A stretch of 64,000 nt of DNA from Thiocapsa sp. (GCF_018399035.1 NZ_CP073760.1:3414001-3478000), one strand, 5' to 3'; shown: positions 26,840 through 36,279, numbered from the stretch's first letter. The notes: generated by a model from the letters alone, not told the origin. Made by a program: numbers and translations.

Positions 26840-27381
26840 GACTCGGGCGCGTGTGCGCAAACGACGACGCGCTCCTGATAGATCGTCATGGCCGCAACCC
26901 GGATGAATTCGCTCACTTCGGTCAATGCCTCTTCGTTGTGCTCGTCGTCGTCGAGTCCATCGAGATCCATGCGGGTCACGTCGGTAAAATCACGTAGGAT
27001 CTCGTTCGTCTCGGCAGCGGGCTGCGCGCCGGTATGGTCGAGCGTTCCCCACGCATAGAGAAACCCACGAACCCAGTCATAGAGGGCCATCGCGCGTTCT
27101 GCAAGGGGTCGCGTGTCGTCGGGCAAGAACAGCGTGAGGCCGAACTCGGACGCCTCGAGCTCTTCGCGGGTCCGTCGCGCCAGCTCCGAGAGGGCCTCGC
27201 GCCCCTCGTCGATCGACAGATCGCGCGCCTCGGCCTCGGGCCGGAGCTGGCGCAGCCAAGTGGACTCCGGGTCCGCATCGCCGCCGCACATCAGGCCGCA
27301 GAGGATGCCGTGGGCCTCGCTGGGTGTTGCGCACAGTTCGCCCGCCGCCAGATAACGGGCAAGCCGATCGTCGTCGATCAT
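26836..27381 (-). CDS. YgfB/UPF0149 family protein
   Basis: 181 residues. UPF0149 opening ATPSEAHGILCGLMCGG and the C-terminal DVTRMDLDGLDDDEHNEEAL. Strong GAGGAGG before the ATG. The position upstream of pepP-ubiH and divergent from zapA is conserved from E. coli to Pseudomonas. YgfB in Pseudomonas affects alpQ/ampDh3 regulation; the role here is unknown. Confidence 0.92.
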   Translation of the reverse strand: MIDDDRLARYLAAGELCATPSEAHGILCGLMCGGDADPESTWLRQLRPEAEARDLSIDEGREALSELARRTREELEASEFGLTLFLPDDTRPLAERAMALYDWVRGFLYAWGTLDHTGAQPAAETNEILRDFTDVTRMDLDGLDDDEHNEEALTEVSEFIRVAAMTIYQERVVVCAHAPES

Positions 27382-27526
27382 CGTGGCGACCTCCTCTCGG
27401 GGGAACAGGGCGGGAAACGGGGATGGGCACAGAAAGATCATAAAGCCCGGCGACCGTGCGATAATAGCATGCGCTTTCGCGCGATTGACCGCCCTCCGCA
27501 CGCCTTCTATAGTGCGACCAACTTCA

Positions 27527-27751
27527 ATGGAGTCGTGGACTTTGGCACATTTCGACCTCGACCGATTGGAACAACAGGTGGAGACCTTGATCCGCCTGAA
27601 CCAGCGCCTGCGCGACGAAAACAAATCGCTGCGGGCTCGCCAGGAGACGCTGGTCGGCGAACGCGGCGAGCTGATCGAAAAGACCGAGCAAGCACGCAGT
27701 CGAGTCGAGGCCATGTTGTCGCGTTTGCGCGCGATGGAGGAGAGTCTGTGA
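27527..27751 (+). CDS. TIGR02449-type small coiled-coil protein
   Basis: 74 residues, almost all one coiled coil (DLDRLEQQVETLIRLNQRLR and on to LSRLRAMEESL). This small protein regularly precedes zapA in gammaproteobacteria. The start could also be the TTG at 27542. The stop overlaps the zapA GTG start (GTGA). Confidence 0.85.
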   Translation: MESWTLAHFDLDRLEQQVETLIRLNQRLRDENKSLRARQETLVGERGELIEKTEQARSRVEAMLSRLRAMEESL

Positions 27752-28077
27752 GCGACGAGCCGATTCAGGTCAGCATCAGGATCCTCGACAAGGACTACCG
27801 AATCGCCTGCGAGCCGCATGAGGAGCAGGGATTGCGCGAATCGGCACGCATTCTCGACGGCAAGATGCGGGAGATCCGCAAGACCGGTCGTGTCATCGGC
27901 ACCGACCGCATCGCCGTGATGGCTGCCCTCAATATTGCCCATGAGCTGTTTCAGGTTCGGAAAACCCGCGTCGTTGACAGTGGCGAGCTCGACCCGCGGC
28001 TTGCGCTCCTGCAGGAGCGCGTCGCGCAAGCGCTGGCGGCCGAACAGGCGCTGGACGCGTCGGACGAAAGGGTATAG
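27748..28077 (+). CDS. zapA: ZapA, cell division protein
   Basis: 109 residues from a GTG overlapping the previous stop. VSIRILDKDYRIACEPHEEQ and LRESARILDGKMREI are typical of ZapA. A coiled-coil tail follows. It bundles FtsZ filaments at the division site. 6S RNA follows directly, as in E. coli. Confidence 0.94.
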   Translation: MSDEPIQVSIRILDKDYRIACEPHEEQGLRESARILDGKMREIRKTGRVIGTDRIAVMAALNIAHELFQVRKTRVVDSGELDPRLALLQERVAQALAAEQALDASDERV

Positions 28078-28089
28078 CCTTCTTCTTAA

Positions 28090-28278
28090 GACACCCCCTG
28101 CAGTGTCCGACCGTGGCCTGGGTATTTTCTTGAGCCTAATCGCTGCCCTGGGGACATAGAAGCGAGGCTGTTGTGCATGTCCGCCTTCGAGCGGGAAGCC
28201 TGAAGCCGAGCCGAGTGTTCCCACTTGAACCTCTTGGTTCAAGAACAAAGGTCTGCAACGGCACAGGCGGGGGTGTCC
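28090..28278 (+). ncRNA. ssrS: 6S RNA
   Basis: About 189 nt. The closing stem is GACACCCCC at the 5' end with GGGGGTGTC at the 3' end. The characteristic CTTGAACC TCTTG GTTCAAG hairpin is followed by CTGCAACGGCAC, as in E. coli 6S, and a large central bubble (open-promoter mimic) fits. It lies between zapA and fau, the conserved location. It sequesters the sigma-70 holoenzyme in stationary phase. Ends are approximate. Confidence 0.92.
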
Positions 28279-28294
28279 CCCTTTTGCTCCCGCC

Positions 28295-28903
28295 ATGCCC
28301 CATCCCAAAAGTCTCCGCCAAGCACTGCGTGAATGCCGTCGGTCCTTGAGCGGCCGGTCTCAACGCACCCATTCGCGTCTTGTTGCTCGACTGCTGCGTC
28401 GCGAGATACGCTTTCGGCGCGCCCGCCGGATTGCGGCCTATTGGCCGGCCGATGGCGAGCTCGATCCAGGCCCCGTGTTGAACGATGCGCTCAGGGATGG
28501 AAAAGCGATCTATCTCCCGGTATTGGGCCGAAGGATCGGGGGCCGAACCCGAGTCAAGCTCCGCTTTGTGCGTTGGGTCGCTGGCGAGACGATGCAGCCC
28601 AATCGCTTCGGCATCCCCGAGCCGACGCGGCGTGGCCGGCACATCCGTCCCGCTCGCCATCTCGACCTGATTCTGGTCCCCCTGGTGGGATTCGACGGCG
28701 CCTGCAACCGCATCGGCATGGGAGGCGGCTACTACGACCGGACCCTGGCCTATCTGAAGGCACGCCGATATTGGCGGCGACCCCGCCTGATCGGCGTCGC
28801 GCACGAGTGCCAGCGCATCGAGACGATCGAGCCGCATCCTTGGGACATCCCGCTCGACGCCGTCGTGACCGAACGGCGGGTCTACTTGAGGCGATTTCCG
28901 TGA
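28295..28903 (+). CDS. fau: 5-formyltetrahydrofolate cyclo-ligase
   Basis: 202 residues. Family motifs: AYWPADGELDP, YLPVLG, DLILVPLVGFDGACNRIGMG (the GMGGGYYDR signature follows directly) and the C-terminal PLDAVVTERR. It converts 5-formyl-THF to 5,10-methenyl-THF. It starts 17 bp after 6S RNA and is probably co-transcribed with it (E. coli ygfA). Confidence 0.94.
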   Translation: MPHPKSLRQALRECRRSLSGRSQRTHSRLVARLLRREIRFRRARRIAAYWPADGELDPGPVLNDALRDGKAIYLPVLGRRIGGRTRVKLRFVRWVAGETMQPNRFGIPEPTRRGRHIRPARHLDLILVPLVGFDGACNRIGMGGGYYDRTLAYLKARRYWRRPRLIGVAHECQRIETIEPHPWDIPLDAVVTERRVYLRRFP

Positions 28904-28949
28904 ATAGTCATCCCGACTCCGCATGCCCGGAAGACCTGTTGGGACTGTA

Positions 28950-28969
28950 GGGGCGAATTCATTCGCCCC
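28950..28969. terminator. perfect palindrome between convergent fau and ilvA
   Basis: GGGGCGAATTCATTCGCCCC, an 8-9-bp stem with a tiny loop, in the 106-bp spacer of convergent genes. It resembles dispersed GGGGCGA...TCGCCCC motifs (compare about 43823 and 62624), so it may be a repeat used as a terminator. Confidence 0.5.
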
Positions 28970-29009
28970 ACGCCGCAACGATGCAGCGCCCCCGCTGCAC
29001 CCTTGCAAA

Positions 29010-30542
29010 TCACCCCGAGCGCGGTTTAGATCCGGCAAAAAGGCGATAAGCAGGATTCTCGGTCTCCTCCCAGTACTGATAACCCAAGGTATCGAGCGCC
29101 TCGCGAAAGGCATCCGTATCATCCGGCGGAATGAGCGCGCCCATCAGCACCCGCCCGTAGGCGGCGCCATGGTTGCGATAATGAAACAGTGTGATGTTCC
29201 AACGCTTTCCGAGGGCCGAGAGAAAATCCAGCAGCGCGCCGGGGCGCTCCGGGAACTCGAACCGCACGAGCGTCTCGCCCTCGATCCCTTCGGCATGCCC
29301 GCCGACCATGTAGCGGATGTGCAACTTCGCCGTCTCGTTCTCGGTCATGTCGAGCACGCCGAAACCTTTCTCCACAAGGCGGCCGATCAGCTCGGCGCGC
29401 TCCTCGTCGCCGCGCGCAAGCTCGACACCGACGAAGACCTGCGCCCGTGACGCATCCGAGTAGCGATAGTTGAACTCGGTGATCTGACGCCGCCCGATCA
29501 CGCGGCAGAAGGCCAGAAAGCTCCCCGGGCGCTCCGGGATCTCCACCGCGAGCAACGCCTCGCGCCGCTCGCCGAGCTCGGCGCGCTCCGCGATATGGCG
29601 CAGCCGATCGAAATTCACATTGGCGCCACTCTCGATCGCGATCAGATGCTCGCCCTTGATCTTGTGCATCTCGACATAGCGCTTCATGCCGGCGACGGCG
29701 AGCGCACCGGCCGGCTCGGCGATCCCGCGGGTGTCGTCGAAGATGTCTTTGACCGCGGCACAGATCTCGTCGGTGCTCACGAGCACGACCTCGTCGACGC
29801 GCTCTCGTGCAATACGGAAGGTCTCCTCGCCGATCAGCTTCACGGCCACGCCGTCGGCGAAGAGCCCGACCTGCGCCAGCTCCACACGCCGACCTGCGGC
29901 GAGCGCTGCATGCAGCGTGGGCGCATCCTGTGGCTCCACACCGATGATGCGCACCTCCGGCATCAACCATTTGACGTAGGCCGCAACACCCGCGATCAGT
30001 CCGCCGCCGCCCACCGGGACGAAGATCGCATAGGGCGGGACCGGATGCTGACGCAGGATCTCCATCCCGATCGTGCCTTGACCGGCGATGACATCGGGGT
30101 CATCGAAGGGGTGCAGGAAGGTCAGCCCTTTCTCCGCGACCAAGGTCATGGCATGGGCGAATGCCTCGTCGTAAGAGTCGCCATGTAGGATCGCTTTGCC
30201 GCCGAGACGACGCACCGCGCGCACCTTGATGGCAGGCGTGGTCCGCGGCATGACGATGATCGCCGGCACGCCGAGCTTGGCGGCACCGAGCGCAACCCCT
30301 TGGGCATGATTACCCGCGCTGGCTGCGATCACGCCGCGCGCGCGGACCTCCGGATCCAAGTGGATCAGTTTGTTGTAGGCCCCGCGCAGCTTGAACGAGA
30401 ACACGGGCTGCAGATCCTCGCGCTTGAGAAAGACCGCGTTCTCGAGCCGCGAGGAGAGCTGCGGCGCATGCGTCAGGGGTGTCTCGTGCGCCACATCGTA
30501 GACGCGAGCACGCAGGATCCGTTCGATATAGGCGTCGGGCAT
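29010..30542 (-). CDS. ilvA: IlvA, threonine dehydratase (biosynthetic)
   Basis: 510 residues. PLP lysine K51 in PVFSFKLRGAYNKL, the phosphate-binding glycine loop VGGGGLIAGVA, and two C-terminal ACT-like regulatory domains (about 330-510, each with an ERPG motif). It deaminates threonine to 2-oxobutyrate for isoleucine synthesis and should be feedback-inhibited by isoleucine. The ATG is just 1 bp from a TAAACCGCG element. The last codons cross a repeat end (GCGGTTTA at about 29021) out of its stop frame. Confidence 0.96.
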   Translation of the reverse strand: MPDAYIERILRARVYDVAHETPLTHAPQLSSRLENAVFLKREDLQPVFSFKLRGAYNKLIHLDPEVRARGVIAASAGNHAQGVALGAAKLGVPAIIVMPRTTPAIKVRAVRRLGGKAILHGDSYDEAFAHAMTLVAEKGLTFLHPFDDPDVIAGQGTIGMEILRQHPVPPYAIFVPVGGGGLIAGVAAYVKWLMPEVRIIGVEPQDAPTLHAALAAGRRVELAQVGLFADGVAVKLIGEETFRIARERVDEVVLVSTDEICAAVKDIFDDTRGIAEPAGALAVAGMKRYVEMHKIKGEHLIAIESGANVNFDRLRHIAERAELGERREALLAVEIPERPGSFLAFCRVIGRRQITEFNYRYSDASRAQVFVGVELARGDEERAELIGRLVEKGFGVLDMTENETAKLHIRYMVGGHAEGIEGETLVRFEFPERPGALLDFLSALGKRWNITLFHYRNHGAAYGRVLMGALIPPDDTDAFREALDTLGYQYWEETENPAYRLFAGSKPRSG

Positions 30543-30543
30543 C

Positions 30544-30628
30544 TAAACCGCGTCCGGAGTGATAGGCATTGTTCTTGGATTGGATCCGCGTCGACTGCAT
30601 GCAGAAGCGTCGGAGCTGACGCGGTTTA
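30544..30628. repeat. solo TAAACCGCG-family module abutting the ilvA start
   Basis: 85 bp, TAAACCGCGTCC to GACGCGGTTTA, one base from the ilvA ATG. It is about 80% like the module at 31824-31908 by eye (shared TTCTTGGATTGGATC). No proper Shine-Dalgarno lies between it and the start codon. Confidence 0.9.
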
Positions 30629-30917
30629 GAGTGTCAAGAATACGGGCTTTTAAGCCGTGTCTCTGCCGAGTGTCCGTCCGGCACTCGGCATTGGACGTAC
30701 TCGAAACGAAGCATCTCACTCTCGGCACGGCGTCACTCCGGACGGATCTGTGGGTTTCCGGGCTCTGGTATCATACTGCCGGAGCTGGAAAAGAGCAGGT
30801 TGTGCCGAGCCGTGCGAGGCACAACCAACCGTCGGCGCAAGTTGTGCGTCCTATCGTCAGCACAACCTACGGGGATCGACCTTTCCGCAAATGGCCTGAG
30901 TGGCGATTCAGAAACAG

Positions 30918-31080
30918 GGTGAACACCTTGATGACCGCGTAGGATGGGTAGAGCGTCAGCGAAACCCATCCTCCAAACCGCCGCGTTGCAGAGTTTCGGT
31001 CCGATGACCTTGGCGCGGGCTGGATGGGTTTCGCTTCGCTCTACCCATCCTACGTGTTTCGGTTGTTTTTGAATCGTTCC
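30918..31080. repeat. GGATGGGTTTCG hairpin element upstream of rpiA
   Basis: Left flank GAACACCTTGATGACCGCG, then GTAGGATGGGTAGAGCG and GCGAAACCCATCC; the right part GGATGGGTTTCGC with CTACCCATCCTAC folds back on the left. The right flank TTTCGGTTGTTTTTGAATCG matches the copy at 32543 in reverse. 30630-30917 holds no gene: only the hairpin GCCGAGTG/CACTCGGC (about 30666-30690) and a GCACAACC motif. Confidence 0.85.
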
Positions 31081-31166
31081 TTTGCTTATAGCTGAAAACC
31101 AAAAACGGATAACGGATAACGAATCGCCGAACCTTGACACTTACCGACCAACACACCGGAGGACAC

Positions 31167-31826
31167 ATGAACACACAAGACGCCATGAAGAAACAGGCCG
31201 CCGAGGCGGCGCTTGCCTATGTCGAGGACGGCATCATCGGGGTCGGTACGGGCTCGACGGTGAATCATTTCATCGACGCGCTGGCCGGCATCAAGGGACG
31301 GATCGAGGGGGCGGTGTCCAGCTCGGTCGCCTCGACCGAGCGACTCAAGGGGCACGGGATCCCGGTTTACGACCTCAACGCCGTGGGCGAGCTTTCGCTC
31401 TACGTGGACGGCGCGGACGAGTCCAACGCGCAGCTTCAGCTGATCAAGGGCGGCGGCGGCGCACTCACGCGCGAGAAGATCGTTGCTGCCGCAAGCCGGC
31501 AGTTCGTCTGCATCGCCGACGAGAGCAAGCTGGTCAAGGTCTTGGGTACCTTCCCGCTGCCTGTCGAGGTGATTCCGATGGCGCGCAGCTATGTCGCACG
31601 CGAGCTGGTCCAATTGGGCGGCACCCCGGTTTGGCGCGACGGCTTCGTGACCGACAACGGCAATCTGATTTTGGACGTGCAGCATCTGGAGATCATGGAG
31701 CCCGCGAAGCTGGAGCAAACCATCAACAATATCGCCGGCGTGGTCACCGTCGGCATCTTTGCGCTGCGCCCGGCGGATGTCTTGATCCTCGGAACACCTG
31801 ACGGGCCCAAGACCTTGCGGGCCTAA
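31167..31826 (+). CDS. rpiA: RpiA, ribose-5-phosphate isomerase A
   Basis: 219 residues. [49 protein letters not shown] (split by the catalytic region) and [14 protein letters not shown] are the RpiA signatures. It interconverts ribulose 5-phosphate and ribose 5-phosphate. GGAGG lies 5 bp before the ATG at 31167. The TAA stop is the first triplet of the next repeat module. Confidence 0.96.
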   Translation: MNTQDAMKKQAAEAALAYVEDGIIGVGTGSTVNHFIDALAGIKGRIEGAVSSSVASTERLKGHGIPVYDLNAVGELSLYVDGADESNAQLQLIKGGGGALTREKIVAAASRQFVCIADESKLVKVLGTFPLPVEVIPMARSYVARELVQLGGTPVWRDGFVTDNGNLILDVQHLEIMEPAKLEQTINNIAGVVTVGIFALRPADVLILGTPDGPKTLRA

Positions 31827-31908
31827 ACCGCGTCCGGAGCGACATGAATCGTTCTTGGATTGGATCTGCCTCGGCCGGATCCTTGAACGTTCGAGCTGAC
31901 GCGGTTTA
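31824..31908. repeat. solo TAAACCGCG-family module supplying the rpiA stop
   Basis: 85 bp, TAAACCGCGTCC to GACGCGGTTTA. The first three bases are the rpiA stop codon. A degenerate second end (CTGAACGCGGTTT, about 31999-32011) lies further downstream. Confidence 0.9.
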
Positions 31909-32074
31909 GGATTCTGAAAAATAAGAATTTCAAACGCGTTTGCGCCGAGGTTTCGAGGGTGCAACCAACGATCGACCCACCCGGAGCTTAGGCTCTCGCT
32001 CTGAACGCGGTTTTTCCGAGAGATCACTCCGAGGGGGCCGTATTTCGGAGTCAACACGAGGAGAGGCGACTGCG

Positions 32075-32542
32075 ATGACGCGCCACCGAGATCTGAAGTC
32101 GGCTCATGAACCCCAAGCGCCCGTCTACGAGCAAGATCTCGTCGCTTGGGCATTCGCGAATGCGCGCTTGTTGAGGGAAGGACGTTTCGAGAGCCTGGAC
32201 GTGGAGAACATCGCCGAGGAGCTGGAGGATCTGGGACGGAGCGAAAAACGGGCGCTGGCGAGCCATCTGCGCGTTTTGCTGCTGCATCTCCTGAAATGGC
32301 AAGCGCAACCGGCCCGACGCGGCCCCTCGTGGCGGCGCTCGATCCGTAACGCCCGTCAAGAGATCGAGGAGATCGTCGCGGAGAGCCCGAGTCTGGCACA
32401 GCGACTCCCCGAGATGATCGAGCAGGCCTACCCCAAGGCACTTGAATCGGCGATCGACGAGACCGGCTTGCCTTCGAGCCGGTTTCAGCCTCGATGCCCC
32501 TATCGACAGGATGAGCTGCTGAGCCCGACCTTCTGGCCCTAA
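32075..32542 (+). CDS. DUF29 family protein
   Basis: 155 residues. The DUF29 pattern is clear: YEQDLVAWAFANARLLREG, then DVENIAEELEDLGRSEKRAL, LLLHLLKWQAQP, SWRRSIRNAR and the end SRFQPRCPYRQDELL. Function unknown; such genes are common and often multicopy in cyanobacteria and purple sulfur bacteria. GAGGAGAGG is placed well for the start. The element at 32543 begins directly after the stop. Confidence 0.93.
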   Translation: MTRHRDLKSAHEPQAPVYEQDLVAWAFANARLLREGRFESLDVENIAEELEDLGRSEKRALASHLRVLLLHLLKWQAQPARRGPSWRRSIRNARQEIEEIVAESPSLAQRLPEMIEQAYPKALESAIDETGLPSSRFQPRCPYRQDELLSPTFWP

Positions 32543-32700
32543 GGAACGATTCAAAAACAACCGAAATGTAGGATGGGTAGAGCACAGCGAAACCCATCCA
32601 CCCCGCTCCAGGGTCATCAGACCGAAACCCGAGAGCGCGGCGGTTTGGAGGATGGGTTTCGCGATCGCTCTACCCATCCTACGCGGTCATCAAGGTGTTC
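32543..32700. repeat. GGATGGGTTTCG hairpin element, inverted copy
   Basis: Flanks GGAACGATTCAAAAACAACC and CATCAAGGTGTTC are the reverse complement of the flanks at 30918-31080. The inner arms GTAGGATGGGTAGAGC and GCTCTACCCATCCTAC pair. Confidence 0.85.
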
Positions 32701-32710
32701 AGCTTGTTAC

Positions 32711-32903
32711 TAAACCGCGCCCAGTGCGGTATGCGATGTTTTTGGATGGGATCGGCCCCGGCGGATTTCAGAACTGCTGGAGCCGGCGCGGTTTAAAGTA
32801 TTAAAAAATATAAAATTTTAAACCGCGTCCCCCGCTAAGGGTCGTGGATTCACCAAACTTCGAACTCACTCGAAAGTTAGCATCTCGCTCTGGACGCGGT
32901 TTA
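32711..32903. repeat. composite repeat element (B module, AT linker, A module)
   Basis: B 32711-32795, linker AAAGTATTAAAAAATATAAA and following bases, A 32819-32903. It is nearly identical over about 193 bp to 38988-39180. It lies between DUF29 and the porin terminator. Confidence 0.93.
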
Positions 32904-32920
32904 AATCGTTACCAAACAAC

Positions 32921-32947
32921 AAAAACGGGGCCCGAAGGCCCCGTTTT
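32921..32947 (-). terminator. rho-independent terminator of the porin gene
   Basis: Minus-strand reading: AAAACGGGGCC TTCG GGCCCCGTTTTT, a perfect stem with a UUCG tetraloop and a U5 run, 28 bp after the porin stop. Confidence 0.92.
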
Positions 32948-32974
32948 GCGTTCCATGCCGGATCTAAGCTTGGC

Positions 32975-34336
32975 TTAGAAGCTGTGAATCATGCCGACCG
33001 AGAAGCCGTCCCATTGCGAACGCGAGATGACGTCCTTGGCATCGCTGTCAACCGCAGTGTAAAGCGCATAGGCCTTGGTACGCTTGCTCAGGTTGTGATC
33101 GAACCCGATGCCCCAGGTCTCGATGTTCCTGCTGTAGAAGTCACTCACGTTGCTTCCTGCGAGAGCCCCACCGGCCTCGGCAACGGCACTGGGACCGAAG
33201 CTGTAGTCGCTGCTGTAGTCGGCCTGGCCATACATCGCCTTGACCATGCTGTTGCCAAACGCGTAGCCGGCTTGAATCTGCCAGAGCTCGATCTCGTCAG
33301 GACCGTCCGGGAAGAAGGTGTTGAAGCTCCCGTCGGCCGGGTTGGTGAAGGCTTCATACCGGCCGCTCGGGAACTCGTGTTCACGCTTTTCGAAAATACC
33401 GGTCAGGGTGAAGCCGTTCCAATCGAGCAGGCCAAGACCGATACGCCAGGCCGTGGAATCATCATCGGTGTAGGCACAGGACGATTCGAAGGCACTGTTC
33501 GGATCATTCGGGTCAAGGGGCACCACCACCGGGCAGTTGTTGCCGGTGAGGCTGACGCTTTGACTATTGAAATGCTGATTGCCGAGTGACTCGTAGGCGA
33601 CGGACCCATAGAAAGGACCGTTGCTGTAGATACCCGCGAGTGAGTAAGCACCGGCAAGGCTGTCTTCGTTGAGGTTCAGCCCCTGTCCGCCGCCCGTTGC
33701 ACCGCCGGCCGGAATGATGGCACCCATCAACTGGAAGCCAGCCAGGCTCGGGCTGATGTAAGCGAGAACATTGTCCGCACGCAGATCGCGGAAGCCGACC
33801 GTGCCGTTGTAGTCGGCCATGGTGTCGGAGAAGAGGTCCAGCTTGCCGGTCGAGATCTTCATCGGGGTGTCGTGACGGCCGATCAGGGCGGTACCCCAGT
33901 CGCCGGCGAGACCGATGAAGGTATTCCGGTAGGTGATCGAGTCGCTGTTGCTCAGGACGTTGTTGTTGCTGTCGTTCAGGTTGATGCCGAGCTCGACCTG
34001 ATAAATGGCCTTGAGACCGTTGCCCAGGTCCTCGGAACCCTTGACGCCGATCCGGCTCGCGCGGCCGGCACCGGGGATGTAGCCATTACCGGACATGCCC
34101 CATCCGTCGAAGTCTTGGCCGGGCGCAGTTTTCACCAGGGTCGGGTTTCCGTTGGCGTCGAGGATGACGTCGCCGTTGGCATCTTCCGCGAAGGCGTATT
34201 CCGGAAGGACGACGTTCTTGACGTTGGCATAGTCAAGGGAGACGTTCAGCTTGCCGTACAGGATAGCTTCGGCCATCGCGGCGCCCGGGACGACCATCGC
34301 GGCAGCGACCGCGAGGCTTAGGATCTTCTTGTTCAT
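32975..34336 (-). CDS. outer-membrane general porin
   Basis: 453 residues, Gram-negative porin family (OmpC/PorB type 16-strand barrel). Signal peptide MNKKILSLAVAAAMVVPG to about AMA-EA. The mature part begins ILYGKLNVSLDY; GRASRIGVKGSEDLGNGLKA and QVELG are typical of proteobacterial trimeric porins; the C-terminus ends GMIHSF, with the terminal Phe needed for BAM insertion. GGAGAAG precedes the ATG. The neighbouring promoter and terminator indicate a single-gene, highly expressed unit. Confidence 0.93.
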   Translation of the reverse strand: MNKKILSLAVAAAMVVPGAAMAEAILYGKLNVSLDYANVKNVVLPEYAFAEDANGDVILDANGNPTLVKTAPGQDFDGWGMSGNGYIPGAGRASRIGVKGSEDLGNGLKAIYQVELGINLNDSNNNVLSNSDSITYRNTFIGLAGDWGTALIGRHDTPMKISTGKLDLFSDTMADYNGTVGFRDLRADNVLAYISPSLAGFQLMGAIIPAGGATGGGQGLNLNEDSLAGAYSLAGIYSNGPFYGSVAYESLGNQHFNSQSVSLTGNNCPVVVPLDPNDPNSAFESSCAYTDDDSTAWRIGLGLLDWNGFTLTGIFEKREHEFPSGRYEAFTNPADGSFNTFFPDGPDEIELWQIQAGYAFGNSMVKAMYGQADYSSDYSFGPSAVAEAGGALAGSNVSDFYSRNIETWGIGFDHNLSKRTKAYALYTAVDSDAKDVISRSQWDGFSVGMIHSF

Positions 34337-34829
34337 ACTCTTCTCCGCTGTTGTGAATTTGTCATGTAGACTGCAGAAACCGAACGCAATCATGCTTTGC
34401 GCACTGAACTATAGTGGAAGGCGGAGTGTTTTGCAACAGAGTGGGGCAAAAAAAGACACACACCGGGAGCGTGTTGCATTTTCGCATCGACGCAATGCCA
34501 AGCAGGCACACTCCGATCGGCTCGCCGCGGGCAAGAGGGTCACGATGTCGCGTTGCACCAGGCGGCGACATCGGCCTGGAGACTTGATTTTTCTCGACCG
34601 CCGACTCCACGCGGCGCAAGCGACACACAAGCACCGTACACCCGAAAGAGCATCGAAAAAGCACCACACCCGCATCTCGCCGCGATCGGCAGGAGGGCAT
34701 GGCTGCGTGGCCCGGACTGATCTCAATGGCACATCGACAGGGTGTCGCGTAGGGTGTACAGCGGCGAACGACGGAGACGCGGCAGCATCCGAGATGCTTG
34801 CCGAGCCAAGCGTGAGAACGAGCAGGGTG
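34337..34829. other. porin leader and promoter region, no gene seen
   Basis: 493 bp between the porin and tRNA-Gln. It contains the porin promoter and an about 65-nt leader. The remainder shows no gene or repeat family member. Confidence 0.55.
34408..34436 (-). promoter_or_regulatory. sigma-70 promoter of the porin gene
   Basis: Minus strand: -35 TTGCAA (34431-34436), 17-bp spacer, -10 TATAGT (34408-34413). The start would fall near 34400, giving a leader of about 65 nt. Confidence 0.7.
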
Positions 34830-34903
34830 TGGCTGGGGGACTAGGATTCGAACCTAGGTTGACGGAGTCAGAGTCCGCTGTCCTACCACTAGACGATCCC
34901 CCA
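34830..34903 (-). tRNA. tRNA-Gln (CUG)
   Basis: 74 nt with encoded CCA. Acceptor TGGGGGA pairs with TCCCCCA; anticodon stem GCGGA/TCCGT with loop CTCTGAC gives anticodon CUG; the T-arm is CTAGG TTCGAAT CCTAG. The sequence closely follows E. coli tRNA-Gln. It reads CAG codons. Confidence 0.95.
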
Positions 34904-35051
34904 AAAGCAGGTCGTGCCGCGGGCATCGGGGAGGTTTGATGCCCTGCGAGGCAACCGAGGTCGAGAGCGCTGTCGTGTTGCAGCCTTCAGTCAACGCGGC
35001 TCGGGAGTGCCGAGCCGGCAACAGAGGACCGAGCGCTCTCTGTCGAGCTGT

Positions 35052-35441
35052 TTAACGCTTCGAGAACTGAGGACGCTTGCGGGCCTTGTGGAGGCCGACC
35101 TTCTTACGCTCGACCTCGCGGGCATCGCGGGTCAGGAACCCGGCACGCCGCATCGGCGAACGGAGGTTTTCGTCGAACAGCACCAGCGCGCGAGCGATGC
35201 CGTGGCGAATCGCGCCGGCCTGCCCCGTATTGCCGCCGCCGACGACGGTGGCCTTGATGTCGACTCGGTCGAGCAATCCGGCGGTCTCGAGAGGCTGGCG
35301 CACGACCATCCGAGCCGTCTCGCGGCCGAAGAACTGATCAAGCGGGCGATCGTTGACCGTGATGTTGCCCGACCCGAGGGTCAGGAAGATCCGGGCGGCG
35401 GACGTCTTGCGGCGACCGATGGCGTGTTGTCTCTCGGACAT
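35052..35441 (-). CDS. rpsI: 30S ribosomal protein S9
   Basis: 129 residues. [12 protein letters not shown], then [21 protein letters not shown], and the basic tail [16 protein letters not shown] that reaches the P-site tRNA. Second gene of rplM-rpsI, 11 bp after rplM. Confidence 0.98.
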   Translation of the reverse strand: MSERQHAIGRRKTSAARIFLTLGSGNITVNDRPLDQFFGRETARMVVRQPLETAGLLDRVDIKATVVGGGNTGQAGAIRHGIARALVLFDENLRSPMRRAGFLTRDAREVERKKVGLHKARKRPQFSKR

Positions 35442-35452
35442 GCGTCTGATTC

Positions 35453-35890
35453 CTAAACGTTGAGCTCAAGGACTTGCGGCTGTTGCGCCTGATGACCGTG
35501 CTCCGGCCCGGCGTAGACACGCAGCTTCTTGAACATGGCCCGCCCGAGCGGTCCGCGCGGCAGCATCCCCTTCACGGCGATCTCGATGGCACGCTCGGGC
35601 TTGGACTCGAGCAGCTTGGCGAGATTCGTCGACTTGAGATTACCGACGTAGCCGGTGTGGTGGTAGTACATCTTGTCTTCGCGCTTGTTCCCGGTCACCC
35701 GCACCTTCTCGGCATTGACGACGATCATGTAGTCGCCGGTGTCGACGTGGGGGGTGTACTGCGGCTTGTGCTTGCCGCGCAGGCGAAGGGCCAACTCGCT
35801 CGCGAGCCGCCCGAGGGTCTTGCCGTCGGCATCGACCAGATACCAGGCACGGCGAACTTCCGCCGGTTTTGTACTCACTGTCGTCGTCAT
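35453..35890 (-). CDS. rplM: 50S ribosomal protein L13
   Basis: 145 residues. [19 protein letters not shown], then [27 protein letters not shown] and [20 protein letters not shown] are diagnostic. An early 50S assembly protein, first gene of rplM-rpsI. The promoter should lie in 35891-36087, but I cannot place it. Confidence 0.98.
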   Translation of the reverse strand: MTTTVSTKPAEVRRAWYLVDADGKTLGRLASELALRLRGKHKPQYTPHVDTGDYMIVVNAEKVRVTGNKREDKMYYHHTGYVGNLKSTNLAKLLESKPERAIEIAVKGMLPRGPLGRAMFKKLRVYAGPEHGHQAQQPQVLELNV

Positions 35891-36087
35891 GTCCTTCGCT
35901 CCGGGATGCCGTGCTCGCGTTGACCCGACATCGAACCTTCACGCGGCACGATGCCGGTGCGGTTGGAGTGCCGAGGCGCGCGCGGGCCGTCGATTTCGTT
36001 TTCTGTGTCGAGAAAGACCGCGAAGTTTACGTGACGACATCGTCGCACGCAACCCGCAATTTAAGCCGCGATTCAGGCCGGTAACCT

Positions 36088-36279
36088 TAAACCGCGCCCG
36101 GCGGGGTATGCGATATTTCTGGATGGGATCGGCCCCGGCAGATTTGACGAGCGTTGGAACCAGCGCGGTTTAAGGCATTCAAAAAAAATGATTTAAAACC
36201 ACGTCCCCGCCGGAGGCCGTGGATGCACCAAACGTCGAGCTCACTGGAAAATTCAGCATCTCGCGATGGACGCGGTTTA
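36088..36279. repeat. composite repeat element between rplM and the ferredoxin gene
   Basis: B module 36088-36173, linker AAGGCATTCAAAAAAAATGA, A module 36193-36279 with a degenerate left end (TAAAACCACGTC). The final TTA, read on minus, is the TAA stop of the ferredoxin gene. Confidence 0.9.
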
